Shown: positions 34,525 through 44,172, counted from the stretch's first letter. The stretch is 64,000 bases of DNA from Corynebacterium freiburgense (GCF_030408815.1 NZ_CP047355.1:806001-870000), one strand, 5' to 3'. Notes: generated by a model not told the origin, from the sequence alone. Program-made: numbers and translations.

Positions 34525-35820
34525 TTATTTAGCCGACTTTGGCGGGTCTTTATCGCTTTTTCGTTTATTTCTAGCGAGTCTTTGTTCGAGGGTGTATCCC
34601 CAATATCCCAATCCATTATTTGCCGGAGGTGCTTGTGATTTTATAAGTGGATGATTACCCCAGCGAGTGGTGATTGCTTTGGGGGTACTAAAAGTACCGG
34701 CGAGCTTCCCGGTGGGTTCAGTAGTTATGGTTTCACCGTTAGGGAAGTGCCAGGTGACTATTCCATACGGATCCATTGTTGCGTGGACTCTACGGTCCGT
34801 TTTCATATTGTGGTGGTGTTGGCACAGACTTTGGAGATTACCGGTTGCTGTCCATCCGCCGTCGGCATAGTTGATTACGTGATCGGTTTGGCAGTCGATT
34901 GCATCTCGTGTGCAGCCAGGGAATCTGCAGGTTCCATCGCGCAATTTTACAAAGGTGTGTTGTGCAAGTGTAGGTGCGTAGTCTTTACCAAGGGTGTTTG
35001 TTACGTCATCTACGCAGTGGTAGTACATTCGCGTATTGCGAAGTATTTTTTGTTGCTCTTCAGTTAGTTCGCCCGCCCCAACAATATACGTTGGTATTGG
35101 GCTCGGCGGCGTTTCAGCGAATCCGAGTAGCGTTATTGTGGTTCGTTGTTCGTGGTGCGGATGCTCGGTGAGATACGTTTCGCAGGCTTTAGCAAAGCTC
35201 AGGTCGTGGGTATTGGCAAAGTTTCGAATTGCCCGTTCTATGGTGAGTATGGCTTCAGATGGGCCGGTCCAGCTCATTGTAGAAAGCCCAGGAACGTTTG
35301 TTGGTCGGAAGCTCACCTCGCAATAGTGTTCGTTTTGTTGTGTTGCAGCACTAATGTGGAGCCCTTCTAAGAATTTTTTTAGCGCTCGGGACAGCATTGC
35401 TGGAGTAGGCGTGGCTTGATTATCCCTTGTTGCGGTGGTGCGTTCCACAAGAAAGTGGTCGATTGCGTCCATAATTTCGGCGTAGTCCGCGTCTTCGGGG
35501 AGAAGGCAATCCACAGTGCTCAGCACATTGAGGAGTTTGCGGTAATGCTTGAATTGTAAGTGAGCTTTCGTAATTATGTGCGTGCGGAAGAGGGGCAGCC
35601 AGCGGTGGAGGAAATCAATAAAAAGGGTCCATTGTTCCTGTGTATATGCCGATATTCCAATTCTGGTAGCAATGCGGGCTATATGTTGGTCCAAGCAGTC
35701 AACATCTTCTAATTCCGCATAGGCATCGAGCTGCAATTGTAGGATTAGCCGGTTTGCGGCACGCTGTTGAAGCGCAAGTGAATCACTCGCGGATTCAATC
35801 GCATACGCCACTGTGTGCAT
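34525..35820 (-). CDS. DUF222/HNH endonuclease-domain protein
   Basis: A 431-residue member of the actinobacterial DUF222-HNH family. The N-terminal two thirds are helical DUF222. The HNH part near residues 300-360 reads RDGTCRFPGCTRDAIDCQTDHVINYADGGWTATGNLQSLCQHHHNMK, with two Cys and the His cluster intact, so it may cleave or bind DNA. The family is often found in many scattered copies in Mycobacterium and Corynebacterium, sometimes linked to mobile DNA. A hairpin (AGCCCCAC/GTGGGGCT, 34499-34525) lies at its 3' end. Confidence 0.88.
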   Translation of the reverse strand: MHTVAYAIESASDSLALQQRAANRLILQLQLDAYAELEDVDCLDQHIARIATRIGISAYTQEQWTLFIDFLHRWLPLFRTHIITKAHLQFKHYRKLLNVLSTVDCLLPEDADYAEIMDAIDHFLVERTTATRDNQATPTPAMLSRALKKFLEGLHISAATQQNEHYCEVSFRPTNVPGLSTMSWTGPSEAILTIERAIRNFANTHDLSFAKACETYLTEHPHHEQRTTITLLGFAETPPSPIPTYIVGAGELTEEQQKILRNTRMYYHCVDDVTNTLGKDYAPTLAQHTFVKLRDGTCRFPGCTRDAIDCQTDHVINYADGGWTATGNLQSLCQHHHNMKTDRRVHATMDPYGIVTWHFPNGETITTEPTGKLAGTFSTPKAITTRWGNHPLIKSQAPPANNGLGYWGYTLEQRLARNKRKSDKDPPKSAK

Positions 35821-35979
35821 GTGGTGTGTTCACACCCTCCCGAAAATCCCTGCCGATATTGTTAATACTTATTCTACCTAAGTAGCAATGAAGATGCAAG
35901 GATTTTTTTAATTATTTTTGCAGGTCAAGATAGGTTTTGCGCATGCTTTTCGACGTTCCGGGCGGGCGCGGCGTCGAAA
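35821..35979. other. Intergenic stretch with a TCGACGCC-containing inverted repeat
   Basis: TTTCGACG (35948-35955) and CGTCGAAA (35972-35979) form a perfect 8-bp stem around a GC-rich 16-nt centre, right at the 3' end of the HEAT-repeat gene. The inner bases give the octamer GGCGTCGA, over-represented in this window. No T-run follows, so it is a poor terminator. Confidence 0.55.
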
Positions 35980-36747
35980 CTAATTGCGGTTAATAGAACG
36001 TAGCCCGCGCTTGATAATTCGCCGAGTTTCCGTCACAGGGCTTTCTGCTTCCCAGCGGTGCGCAAGCTGAATTGCCCAGTCGGGGCGGGATTTCGCGGCA
36101 TCGTTTATCCAATTCGACACGGAGTCCTGGACATATTTGGAGGGGTCGGCGCGAAGTGGTTCAAGAATTGGTAGTCCAAGCTCAGGTTTTTCCTTGAGTT
36201 CGGAAATATGTTTGGACCAAACGCCGCGCGGCCGAAGGGATTCGCTGGCAAAGCGGCGGATGCGTTCCGAGGAATCAGAAGTCCAAGTAGCAAGGATTTC
36301 AATGCTTGAATCTAATTGTGAAGTTAGCGTGGGTCGAGCTGCCATCCAAGCCCATTCTCTGACTCCAAAGTGAGGATCGTCTGCCGCTACTTTTAATTTA
36401 GGTAACAGAGTCTTTGGGGTCTGATTTAGTGAGTCTTGCGCGATTGCAAAGCAAGCCCATCCGCGGACAGTGTCTGAAGTGTGTTCGGCTATTTTTGCTA
36501 TTTCGTTCTCAGGCAGGTGAGTTTGAATCGCCGCGCCTATGGTGCGCATTTTTGCGGCAATACCTAGGTGAGTGCTTGCCTGAACTGTGGCAACAAGCGC
36601 TTCCGGTGCATTAGGAAAAATACTTGTAAATAGTGCTAGTTGGTCGATGGCTAAAATTTCCGAAAGAGTTGCCGTTTCTTCAACCCCGTGTTCGAGTGCT
36701 GCGCGCAGTTCGGGAGTGATATGAGAAGGTTTTTGGGAAGCGCTCAT
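35980..36747 (-). CDS. HEAT-repeat protein of the DNA-alkylation-repair (AlkD/AlkC-like) type
   Basis: A 255-residue all-helical protein. Repeats such as DTVRGWACFAIAQDSLN, HFGVREWAWMAARPTL, ERIRRFASESLRPRGVW and KYVQDSVSNWINDAAKSRPDW resemble HEAT-like DNA glycosylases AlkC/AlkD, including the conserved Trp and Arg at the DNA face. These remove N3- and N7-alkylpurines. I cannot confirm the catalytic Asp, so it might be a non-catalytic relative. AAGGA lies before the ATG. It stands alone. Confidence 0.72.
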   Translation of the reverse strand: MSASQKPSHITPELRAALEHGVEETATLSEILAIDQLALFTSIFPNAPEALVATVQASTHLGIAAKMRTIGAAIQTHLPENEIAKIAEHTSDTVRGWACFAIAQDSLNQTPKTLLPKLKVAADDPHFGVREWAWMAARPTLTSQLDSSIEILATWTSDSSERIRRFASESLRPRGVWSKHISELKEKPELGLPILEPLRADPSKYVQDSVSNWINDAAKSRPDWAIQLAHRWEAESPVTETRRIIKRGLRSINRN

Positions 36748-36835
36748 AAAGAAATCCTTGTCACTGAGTAGCCAATATTATTGGCCCAAGTTTTCGGGGC
36801 TTTTGTTAAGTTTGCTCTCGTCCGATGCTGAGAAT

Positions 36836-36861
36836 GCGGAAGTTCCAAACAGGACTTCCGC
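36836..36861. repeat. Perfect 8-bp hairpin in front of a micro-ORF
   Basis: GCGGAAGT (36836-36843) and ACTTCCGC (36854-36861) are exact inverted copies with a 10-nt loop. It lies 44 bp upstream of the ATG at 36905 and just upstream of a TATAG box, so it may be an operator or the terminator of nothing visible. Confidence 0.5.
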
Positions 36862-36904
36862 AAGAAATATTTGCATTGAACAGTGCTTATAGAAAGGAAA
36901 GAGC

Positions 36905-37003
36905 ATGTTTTTGCTTTCTTCGGATATTTGGGAATGGTTCCTTGACATTATCGCTCCACCACAAAAAGTAATTGCAGTTCCATATCTGGAGCACTGGATG
37001 TAA
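36905..37003 (+). CDS. Putative 32-residue membrane-active or leader peptide
   Basis: ATG at 36905, preceded by AAAGGAAAG at ideal distance, opens 32 codons ending TAA at 37001-37003. The product starts MFLLSSDIWEWFLDIIAPP, strongly hydrophobic and aromatic, and ends YLEHWM. A TATAG box lies 13 bp before the ribosome site. Corynebacteria make very short porin and membrane peptides, but no specific family is recognised. It could also be a leader peptide for the kinase-like gene 58 bp downstream. Confidence 0.45.
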   Translation: MFLLSSDIWEWFLDIIAPPQKVIAVPYLEHWM

Positions 37004-37061
37004 GGATTTTTTGCTTTTAATAAAAAGCTGCACGTGATGTACTTTTGCTAACGTCGAGGGT

Positions 37062-37922
37062 ATGCACCAAGACCTTCCCGAGGAATTAATTCAAGACATA
37101 CGGGTCACGCAGGTAATGGCGGTGCGTGGCGGCGATATTGCAAAAGCATTCCGTTTGGAAGGCCCGGATGGGACATTCTTTCTTAAGACCCATCCGCGGC
37201 CAAATCATCAAATGTTTGAACGTGAGGCTCGGGGGTTGGAAGCCTTGCGGGCAAATGCACCTAAGTATTTGGGGGTGCCTCGTGTGATCGCGGCGTCGTC
37301 ACGCGGGTTGCTTTTGGAGTGGATTGAAGAGGGGCGCCCTACCATAGAATCCGAAGCTGAGTTCGGTAGGGGTTTAGCGTGTTTGCATCGGTTGGAGCAA
37401 CCTTATTTTGGGGGACTAAAGGGTGATGAGTCCGGATATATTGGCTCGGTGGAAGTAGATTTGACTCCAGCGGATTCTTGGCCTGAATTTTATGTGGAAC
37501 GCAGAGTAAAACCACTGTTAGACCGTGCAATTGGGGCAAAGGTTATTAGTGGTGATGCCGCTGCGCTTTTTGATGCCCTAGTGCCACGGGCAGCTGAGCT
37601 TTGCGGTCCGGAAGAGGCACCTGCATTAGTGCATGGTGATCTTTGGGGCGGCAATCGAATGATTGATCGATTGGGGAGAAGCTGGCTGATTGATCCTGCC
37701 GCTTATTATGCTCACCGTGAGGTCGACCTAGCAATGATGTTGCTTTTTGGCGGGTTTGGGGACGCGGTGTTTGCCGCCTATACCAAGGAGTATCCATTAG
37801 CGAAAGGCTGGCGTGAACGAGTTTCCTGGTATCAGCTTCCACCACTCTTAGTTCACGCAATTTTGTTTGGTGGAGGGTATGGAGCTTCGGCGCTTGGCGT
37901 CTTAAAGCGCTTAGCGCAATAA
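37062..37922 (+). CDS. Fructosamine-kinase-like protein
   Basis: A 286-residue protein of the fructosamine/ketosamine kinase group, which phosphorylates sugar adducts on amines for deglycation. Features are FFLKTHPRPNHQMFEREARGLEAL (Lys and Glu of the ATP site), LLLEWIEEG hinge, catalytic LVHGDLWGGNRM and the metal motif LIDPAAYYAHREVDLAMMLLFGG. All kinase residues are present. It precedes the GlsB-like gene by 24 bp. Confidence 0.88.
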   Translation: MHQDLPEELIQDIRVTQVMAVRGGDIAKAFRLEGPDGTFFLKTHPRPNHQMFEREARGLEALRANAPKYLGVPRVIAASSRGLLLEWIEEGRPTIESEAEFGRGLACLHRLEQPYFGGLKGDESGYIGSVEVDLTPADSWPEFYVERRVKPLLDRAIGAKVISGDAAALFDALVPRAAELCGPEEAPALVHGDLWGGNRMIDRLGRSWLIDPAAYYAHREVDLAMMLLFGGFGDAVFAAYTKEYPLAKGWRERVSWYQLPPLLVHAILFGGGYGASALGVLKRLAQ

Positions 37923-37946
37923 GGTATTGAGGATCGTGGTGGAACA

Positions 37947-38204
37947 ATGAGTTTTATTGCTTGGATTATTTTTGGTTTTATAGCTGGATCAATCGCTAAA
38001 TTTATTATGCCGGGCAGGCAAGGTGGCGGTTGTATTGTGACTAGTCTTTTGGGGATTTTGGGATCTGTGGTTGGTGGCGCACTGGGATCGTATTTTCTGC
38101 ATGAGAATTTTCAGCAAGGTTTATATGACATAAGCACTTGGGCGAGCGCAATTGCTGGTGCGCTAGTCGTGCTGGCGGCTTGGAGTATTATTCGTCCGAA
38201 GTAG
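37947..38204 (+). CDS. GlsB/YeaQ/YmgE-family small membrane protein
   Basis: An 85-residue protein with three membrane segments: FIAWIIFGFIAGSIAKFIMPG, CIVTSLLGILGSVVGGALGSYF and a C-terminal segment VVLAAWSIIRPK. The Gly-rich pattern GFIAGSIAKFIMPG is the family hallmark. Homologs are stress-induced (YeaQ/YmgE) or associated with Asp23 proteins (GlsB); the biochemical role is unknown. Confidence 0.9.
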   Translation: MSFIAWIIFGFIAGSIAKFIMPGRQGGGCIVTSLLGILGSVVGGALGSYFLHENFQQGLYDISTWASAIAGALVVLAAWSIIRPK

Positions 38205-38585
38205 GAAAAACACATTACCCACTTATTGGTGTGATTCATTCTTGTTTATGTAACGCACAAAAGGTGGGCTTTTATGGGGCGTTGGTGGGGTGGACGTCGA
38301 TAAGTATAAAGATGGTAATTTTCCGTAGTTTCCAGCGAAAATAAGTGAAACCACAAAGGGCTGATATGAGGTTCATATGAGTGGAGGGGCGGATTTTTGC
38401 AGTGGGCAAACACTAGATTTATGGGGAATTTGAATTTTAAGGGGCGTGCGGCCTGAATGCACATCTGATACCGTCGGGTCGAGTGCGATATAAATATCGT
38501 CCTCATCTGGGGATAAGGCTTTTTCGAGCCGAAAAATCAACATCATCGAACTTTTACTAGACACCGATAGTAAGGAATTCGGACT
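38205..38585. other. 381-bp intergenic region before the NlpC/P60-like gene
   Basis: I see no gene. A possible -10 box GATAGT lies about 20 bp upstream of the GTG at 38586, with AAGGA as ribosome site. The AT-rich stretch ATATAAATAT at about 38490 is another promoter candidate. No riboswitch was recognised. Confidence 0.35.
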
Positions 38586-39581
38586 GTGAAGAAACTTTCG
38601 CCTGCCGTTGGGCTGTGTGCTGCTCTTTTTGTTTCGGTATCGGTTATGGTTGCGCCGTTAGCCATTGCTGAGCCTGGAGCCGCTACCGAAACAAGCGGCG
38701 TAACCACACTCGAAAACGTTAAGGATCTAAAAACCACCCCAGGGCTTTCCGGAACGGTGGTGACAGAAGATCATGTTGAGCCTAATGACAATGCCGGAAT
38801 GACATTTACAGTAGAAAACCGTAAACCTGAAGGTACCGAGGGGGATATTGCTGTTCCACTAGTAGATGGTAAATGGGCAGTGCCAAAAGATATTCCTAAC
38901 AGCCCGACAAATCCAGTAGATAAAGCTGCCGCGGACAGCGCCATAACCCGCGCACAAACCTTTATTGATGCTGGGACTGATTTGAAATGGAATGCCCAAA
39001 AACCATCGCCAGTTACTACAAATGAAATTGTTCACCAGAAATCTAGCAAGCCCTATGGTGTGACGTGTTCGTCATTTGTAGGAATGGTGCTAAAAGGCTG
39101 GGACTACCAGCACACAACCTATGTGTCCGATACCAATAAAACGGTAGGGCCCTGGGTAGATTTTGGTGATAATGGTGCGGCTACTGACCCCAATATGGAT
39201 CTATGGCAGGCGCATAAACTGGCTCGTTGGTTCCATACTCACGGAGACCTTTGGGTTGCTGATGGAAACCAAGGGCTTGAACCAGGTGACATTATTTTCC
39301 TTTCCGAACAAAAGCCGGAGGGCAAGGATGCTAATACTGGGACATATTTTGGCAATGTGTACCATGCAGCGCTATATGTGGGGAACAATAAGGTGATTCA
39401 TTCCTATGGGGAATCCTCCGGCGCTGGAGTAGTGGAACAGGAATATAGTGATCACTTGCGAGATAAAACTTCATTTATTGCGCGCCCCTCATGGAGCAGG
39501 GCACAAGATGCAGATGCTCCTGGTACGGATCCAGAACCACAGTTTGAACATGATATTCAAAAGGGCCAGCTGTCCCACTAG
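38586..39581 (+). CDS. Secreted NlpC/P60-like cysteine hydrolase
   Basis: A 331-residue exported protein: signal peptide KKLSPAVGLCAALFVSVSVMVAPLAIA with cleavage after AIA (about residue 28). After a 90-residue variable region, the papain-like NlpC/P60 fold shows the catalytic Cys in YGVTCSSFVGMVLKGW (about residue 160) and His in YHAALYVGNNKVIHSYG (about 260), with a preceding LEPGDIIFL strand. Such enzymes cut peptidoglycan stem peptides or act as amidases. It has an unusually long insertion between Cys and His. GTG start. Confidence 0.78.
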   Translation: MKKLSPAVGLCAALFVSVSVMVAPLAIAEPGAATETSGVTTLENVKDLKTTPGLSGTVVTEDHVEPNDNAGMTFTVENRKPEGTEGDIAVPLVDGKWAVPKDIPNSPTNPVDKAAADSAITRAQTFIDAGTDLKWNAQKPSPVTTNEIVHQKSSKPYGVTCSSFVGMVLKGWDYQHTTYVSDTNKTVGPWVDFGDNGAATDPNMDLWQAHKLARWFHTHGDLWVADGNQGLEPGDIIFLSEQKPEGKDANTGTYFGNVYHAALYVGNNKVIHSYGESSGAGVVEQEYSDHLRDKTSFIARPSWSRAQDADAPGTDPEPQFEHDIQKGQLSH

Positions 39582-39601
39582 CCCCTTCTAAATAACAGGC
39601 C

Positions 39602-42448
39602 TTAATGTTGCCCGATCCTATCTGCGACTCGTGCTGCCAGCTCTTCCAGTACATGAACATATGTATGTCCGGTAGCGCGAGTAAGCCCTAGTTCACATGT
39701 GCGATTGCAGGAAAGAAAGAGATCAGCATTCATATGTGCTACGGAGCGGGCTTCGTCTCGGGTTGAGGTGGCCGTGAGTTCCTCGTGTAATAGGCCACGG
39801 TCACCGGCAAATGCACAGCAACGCCAACCATCCGGTATGGTTGCTTCTTCTGCGACCAGGCCAGCAAGCATCATAAGAGCATTATTAACGCCAAGGTGGG
39901 TTGAAGAACATGTGGGATGTACCGCAGCGCGCCGGGCTTTGGGGAGCGGAGGCAATAAAGGCGCAATATGCTCGGCTACCCATTCGGTGGCGTCTAAAAC
40001 GCGTATATTTTCTATCCCAGCGTTTCTAAGTGCAACAATTATGCCTTCCGTACAGGAAACATTGTCACAAATCAGGGGGATTGCGCCCTGCTGCGTGTGC
40101 TCGACAATCCATTCGGTGAGTTTGTTTTTCATAACATCATAGCCCTGCGCCAGACCCTTAGATTTCCATGGGGTTCCACAGCAAAGGTCCTGGATACCGC
40201 TTGGAGTGCTGAGTTGCAACCCAGCGTATTGGGCTAGGTCGCGCACTGCATCAGCTACGCCTTTTCCGCACGCATGCTCGGTTCCAAACATGGTGCCAAC
40301 ACATGCAGGCATAAAAATCGCATCTGGGTGTTTTGTTGGTTTCGGAGTTCGAATTTTTCCTCCGCCAGGCAGTTCGGATGTCAATGTGGGCACGATATCT
40401 TCACCGGCTACTTTTCGAGCAAGCCCAAGCGCAGTGCGCAATGGTGGTGTAGGCGCCGCATGGGTCATGCTCATGCCTATCGACGCCCCGCGCAAGACCT
40501 TTCCCCAATGCTCAGCGGCTATTTTCCAACCTTTATCTAGTGTTTTGGATTGTGTCTCACGCCGTTTTTCTCGAATGAGATCACCGGTATTGATTTTCAC
40601 CGGGCAGGCTGTAAGGCACATACCATCTACCGCACATGTTTGTGTGACGTCATAAACTTCCTGTTCCTTAAGGCGTTCGGCAAGGTCATAAGCACCTGTT
40701 GCTTCGCAGGCAGCGATGGCTCGCTGGATTACAATCCGCTGTCTTGGGGTAGTAGTGAGGTGCTGGGATGGGCACACCGGTTCGCAATAACCACATTCGA
40801 CACAATCATCGATAATCTCGCGGACAGATTCGGTTGGTTTAATGTGCTTAAGGTGAAGCTCTGGGTCGTCGGTAATAATCGTTCCGGGGTTGAGTATTCG
40901 CTTTGGATCGCAGGCATCTTTAATATCCACCATTGCCTGGTAAAGATCGTCACCATATTGACGGCGTACAAATGGAGACATAATTCGCCCGGTACCATGC
41001 TCGGCCTTGAGGGTTCCTTCCTCGCGTAATACAAGATCAACCATATCTTCGGTAAAAGCGTCATAACGGTTAAGGGACGCAGGCCCAGCAAAATCTTCTG
41101 TCACTAGGAAATGAATATTGCCATTTTTGGCGTGTCCGAAAATAACCGCGCCATCATAATTATGTTTGACAAAAAGCTCCTGGAGTTCGGTACATACTCC
41201 GCCAAGTTGTTCCATTGGGACGGCAATATCCTCAAGTAATGCCATCGTTCCTTTGGGCCGATTTCGCATAATTTTGGTGTAGAGCCCATTGCGCATAACC
41301 CACATTTGTGCGCGCCGATCTGGGGAGTTTGTAAGTTCCGGCGCTGTGGCCAACCCGCCTAATTGCTCAAATGCAGATTTGCCTGCGGTTATTCGTTCGG
41401 CAATGCCATCATCATCCATGGCCTGATATTCCACCAATAGGGAAGCATGTTGATTCACTTGAAAACCCTTGGGGAGTACGTTCGCCGCATCTTCGCCCAT
41501 TGCTTGGATGGACGCGGCGTCGATAAGTTCTACAACATCGGCGCCGGAATGTACAAGTGTGGGTAATGCATTGGTGGCAGCATCAAGGGAATCGAACATA
41601 AGTAGCCCGGTGGCCGTGCGCTTTGGGACCGGTACGGTATTGAACACAGCTTCGGCAACAAATCCCAGGGTTCCTTCGGATCCAATCATAAGATGTTCAA
41701 GGATTTTCGCTGGTGTATCAAAGTCTAAAAAGGAATTAATGCCGTAGCCCATTGTGTTTTTAATCGCGTAACGGCGTTCGATATCGGCGCGGTATGCGTC
41801 GCCGCGTAAAGTGTCGCGCAAACGTTCAAGCACTTCGACGAGTGCTGGCTCATTGGAGCGGAGTACCTCGTCGGCGTTAGGTGCGGCAGTATTAATTACC
41901 GTGCCACTTGGGAGCACTATGGTCATAGAATCGATTGTGCGATACGCATTCGCCGTAGTGCCGCAAGTCATGCCGGAGGAATTATTGGCAATCATCCCAC
42001 CGATCGTGCACGCTATTGAAGACGCCGGGTCCGGCCCGAGTTTTGTTCCATAGCGTGCCAGAGTGGCATTGACCTGGCTAATTGTAAGTCCCGGCTGCAC
42101 TCGAACACGTTTTCCGTTGTCTAGGACTTCCATGCCTCGAAAGTGGCGTCGAACGTCGACGGTGAGCCCTTCGGATAGTGCCTGACCAGAAAGGCTGGTG
42201 CCGCCACCTCGAAATGTTAATGGCCAGTTCATTTCTGCGGCTATTCGCATTGCAATGCCAATATCGGTGGGAGATTTGGCACGCATAACTGCATCTGGTG
42301 TGTGTAAATAGTGGGAGGCGTCAACAGCAAGCGCCATGCGATCAAGCTCGCGGGTGCTTACTGTGTCGGCCCCAAGCGCGGCGCGTAATGCTTCAAGGGC
42401 AGCGGTATTGCCTTGAGAAAGCAATGATCGTGATGTAGTAACAGACAT
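39602..42448 (-). CDS. FAD-binding and Fe-S D-lactate dehydrogenase-type oxidoreductase
   Basis: A 948-residue fusion of a GlcD-like FAD-binding oxidase (residues 1-530; PLTFRGGGTSLSGQALSEG and GTIGGMIANNSSGM-type flavin motifs) with a GlpC/LutA-like Fe-S part. Two 4Fe-4S clusters are visible: CVECGYCEPVCP near residue 560 and CAVDGMCLTACPV near 625. Two CCG-like regions follow (DLCCGTPWKSKG, TCSSTHLG… WRCCAFAGDRG). The family oxidises D-lactate or related 2-hydroxy acids and passes electrons to quinone. It is a single gene, convergent with the NlpC-like gene. Confidence 0.87.
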   Translation of the reverse strand: MSVTTSRSLLSQGNTAALEALRAALGADTVSTRELDRMALAVDASHYLHTPDAVMRAKSPTDIGIAMRIAAEMNWPLTFRGGGTSLSGQALSEGLTVDVRRHFRGMEVLDNGKRVRVQPGLTISQVNATLARYGTKLGPDPASSIACTIGGMIANNSSGMTCGTTANAYRTIDSMTIVLPSGTVINTAAPNADEVLRSNEPALVEVLERLRDTLRGDAYRADIERRYAIKNTMGYGINSFLDFDTPAKILEHLMIGSEGTLGFVAEAVFNTVPVPKRTATGLLMFDSLDAATNALPTLVHSGADVVELIDAASIQAMGEDAANVLPKGFQVNQHASLLVEYQAMDDDGIAERITAGKSAFEQLGGLATAPELTNSPDRRAQMWVMRNGLYTKIMRNRPKGTMALLEDIAVPMEQLGGVCTELQELFVKHNYDGAVIFGHAKNGNIHFLVTEDFAGPASLNRYDAFTEDMVDLVLREEGTLKAEHGTGRIMSPFVRRQYGDDLYQAMVDIKDACDPKRILNPGTIITDDPELHLKHIKPTESVREIIDDCVECGYCEPVCPSQHLTTTPRQRIVIQRAIAACEATGAYDLAERLKEQEVYDVTQTCAVDGMCLTACPVKINTGDLIREKRRETQSKTLDKGWKIAAEHWGKVLRGASIGMSMTHAAPTPPLRTALGLARKVAGEDIVPTLTSELPGGGKIRTPKPTKHPDAIFMPACVGTMFGTEHACGKGVADAVRDLAQYAGLQLSTPSGIQDLCCGTPWKSKGLAQGYDVMKNKLTEWIVEHTQQGAIPLICDNVSCTEGIIVALRNAGIENIRVLDATEWVAEHIAPLLPPLPKARRAAVHPTCSSTHLGVNNALMMLAGLVAEEATIPDGWRCCAFAGDRGLLHEELTATSTRDEARSVAHMNADLFLSCNRTCELGLTRATGHTYVHVLEELAARVADRIGQH

Positions 42449-42587
42449 TGTGGGTGCTCCGAGGGGATAAGAACTGGCTGGTTACGGGCGAAAACCTCGT
42501 ATAAAAAGCACGATACCCACCAAACGTAATTACCGAGTGTGCTTAGCCAATCCTCAATGCCTCGGGCCAGTACCCCGCCGCTGCAGA

Positions 42588-43277
42588 TTATGTAGAGCTA
42601 CCAGCTGCTGTTGCGCTGGCAAGGAAGATTGTTGCAAGAAGCGAATCTATATGCCGTACTGTTTTCTTAAGCAATGATCCAGACTGCGTTTCTGCAAAAT
42701 CTTTTAATGCTTGTTCGATTTGTTTGCGTTCTGGTTTGGCGAAGTAGCTTTGCAGTAATTGGCTATTTTTCAATAGTGCGGCCATAACAACGGTTTCCTC
42801 ATCCGCCTGTTCAGCGCTATTGCCAGTGCTGAGCTGCGTGCGAATTTTATTGATAATATATTCGACAGCGTTTGGGGCGGGGACAAAGCCGTCAGTTTTT
42901 CTAAGAAATCCGCTAGTTTCGGTGGTTGCCACATTGGCGCGCACCAGGCTATTTCCTATGGATTCAAATAGGTTTGTGCGTTGGGTTGCACTTAGCCCCA
43001 GAGTGTATTGCTCAATTAATTTTGTGATTCTTATTGGGGCTTTTTCCGCAATGTCATTGTAGGCGGGGGTTAAGTGGCGGAGTTTTTCCGGTAATGGCGC
43101 CGTAATTGTGATTTGTGATTTTTTCGACTCATCAAAATCCACACATTCAGCAAGATGCATATCCATCAGTGCACTGAATACAAAGCATAACCATGGGTTT
43201 GTATGTGTACTCGGTAGTTTTCCTTTAGCGTTGACAGCACACAACAGAAACTGTTGTGAAATGGTTAGGTTTTGCAA
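42588..43277 (-). CDS. GPP34 (Golgi phosphoprotein 3-like) family protein
   Basis: A 229-residue helical protein starting LTISQQFLLCAVNAKGKLP, the pattern of GPP34/Vps74 proteins (LTLxEELLLLALDDEGG). Further helices include LLKKTVRHIDSLLATIFLAS. Bacterial GPP34 proteins are common in actinobacteria and their role is unknown; the eukaryotic relatives bind phosphatidylinositol-4-phosphate. The start is TTG with GAGAGG upstream. Confidence 0.68.
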   Translation of the reverse strand: MQNLTISQQFLLCAVNAKGKLPSTHTNPWLCFVFSALMDMHLAECVDFDESKKSQITITAPLPEKLRHLTPAYNDIAEKAPIRITKLIEQYTLGLSATQRTNLFESIGNSLVRANVATTETSGFLRKTDGFVPAPNAVEYIINKIRTQLSTGNSAEQADEETVVMAALLKNSQLLQSYFAKPERKQIEQALKDFAETQSGSLLKKTVRHIDSLLATIFLASATAAGSST

Positions 43278-43767
43278 TGCTTCATCCTCTCTTCGCAGTC
43301 CACGTTATCGTTTTATGCCAAAAGGCGTCGGGCACCATTTTTCGGGGCTGCAAATTTCTTTTCGACGCCCACCCAGCTGTAGCATGCGGCTATCTGCGGC
43401 ATTGCACAGGTGGGGCGTCGATACGCGGAAAAGCATTAGGTGCAATAAGGTTGTTTTCTATTTGTGTTAGGGGAGCAATGGAAAGTACGTCGCTTATAAT
43501 TAGACTTTTTTCGCAATTTTGTTCTCGGGTGTAATGTTTGCTTAATCGTGACAGCCTCGGTGTTTATCCAGGCAAACTGGTTTAAATTTGAGATTATGCG
43601 CACAAATAATCGCCTAAATTAGTACTCTATTTCAGGGGTAACCACTGTATGTAAGTGGGCTTGAAATGTGGGTTTTTTATCGCCAAAGCCCCAGTTAGGT
43701 GTGCCGTAATAGGGGTGTTGAAGTTTCGCTACTCCGTTATTGGTGTGAAGCGGGTAACCTCGTCTGC
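43278..43767. other. 490-bp intergenic region with an inverted TCGACGCC pair
   Basis: No gene is convincing. TTCGACGCCCACC (from 43361) and GGTGGGGCGTCGA (43409-43421) are inverted copies with one extra G, giving a stem of about 12 bp over 35 nt. Both arms include the over-represented octamer TCGACGCC. Promoters for the GPP34 gene (left) and doxX (right) should lie here. Confidence 0.5.
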
Positions 43768-44172
43768 ATGGATAAACCGGTTGTCAGGGATGGAGCGCTG
43801 CTCTTTTTGCGGCTCGTACTCGGCATTATCTTTATTGCGCATGGCTGGAATCGTATGTTCATTTTAGGACTCGAAGAAAATACCGGTCAGTTTAGCGCAC
43901 TAGGTGTGCCGCAGCCGGAGCTGTCTACATGGATCGTCACACTTGCCGAACTCATTGGCGGCTCCTTGCTCGTCGTTGGTTTTTTGTGCACTTTTATCGC
44001 AGGAGCAATGGCACTGCTTATGTCGGCGGCACTGTATTTTGTGCACCTCGATCACGGGCTCTTTATATCTGAAAACGGATTCGAATACACGCTTCTCCTT
44101 GTTGCCGCGCTATTTATTATTGTGGTGTTTGGTAGTGGTAGAGCGAGTATTGACGGAGTGCTAAACAGGTGA
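43768..44172 (+). CDS. DoxX-family membrane protein
   Basis: A 134-residue protein with four membrane segments: LLFLRLVLGIIFIAHGWNRMF, TWIVTLAELIGGSLLVVGFLC, FIAGAMALLMSAALYFV and YTLLLVAALFIIVVFGSGR. The RLxLGxIFxxHGxxK start is the DoxX signature. DoxX proteins take part in membrane-linked thiol or redox stress handling in mycobacteria. I chose ATG 43768; the open frame extends 23 codons upstream without signals. It overlaps the next gene by 4 bp. Confidence 0.87.
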   Translation: MDKPVVRDGALLFLRLVLGIIFIAHGWNRMFILGLEENTGQFSALGVPQPELSTWIVTLAELIGGSLLVVGFLCTFIAGAMALLMSAALYFVHLDHGLFISENGFEYTLLLVAALFIIVVFGSGRASIDGVLNR

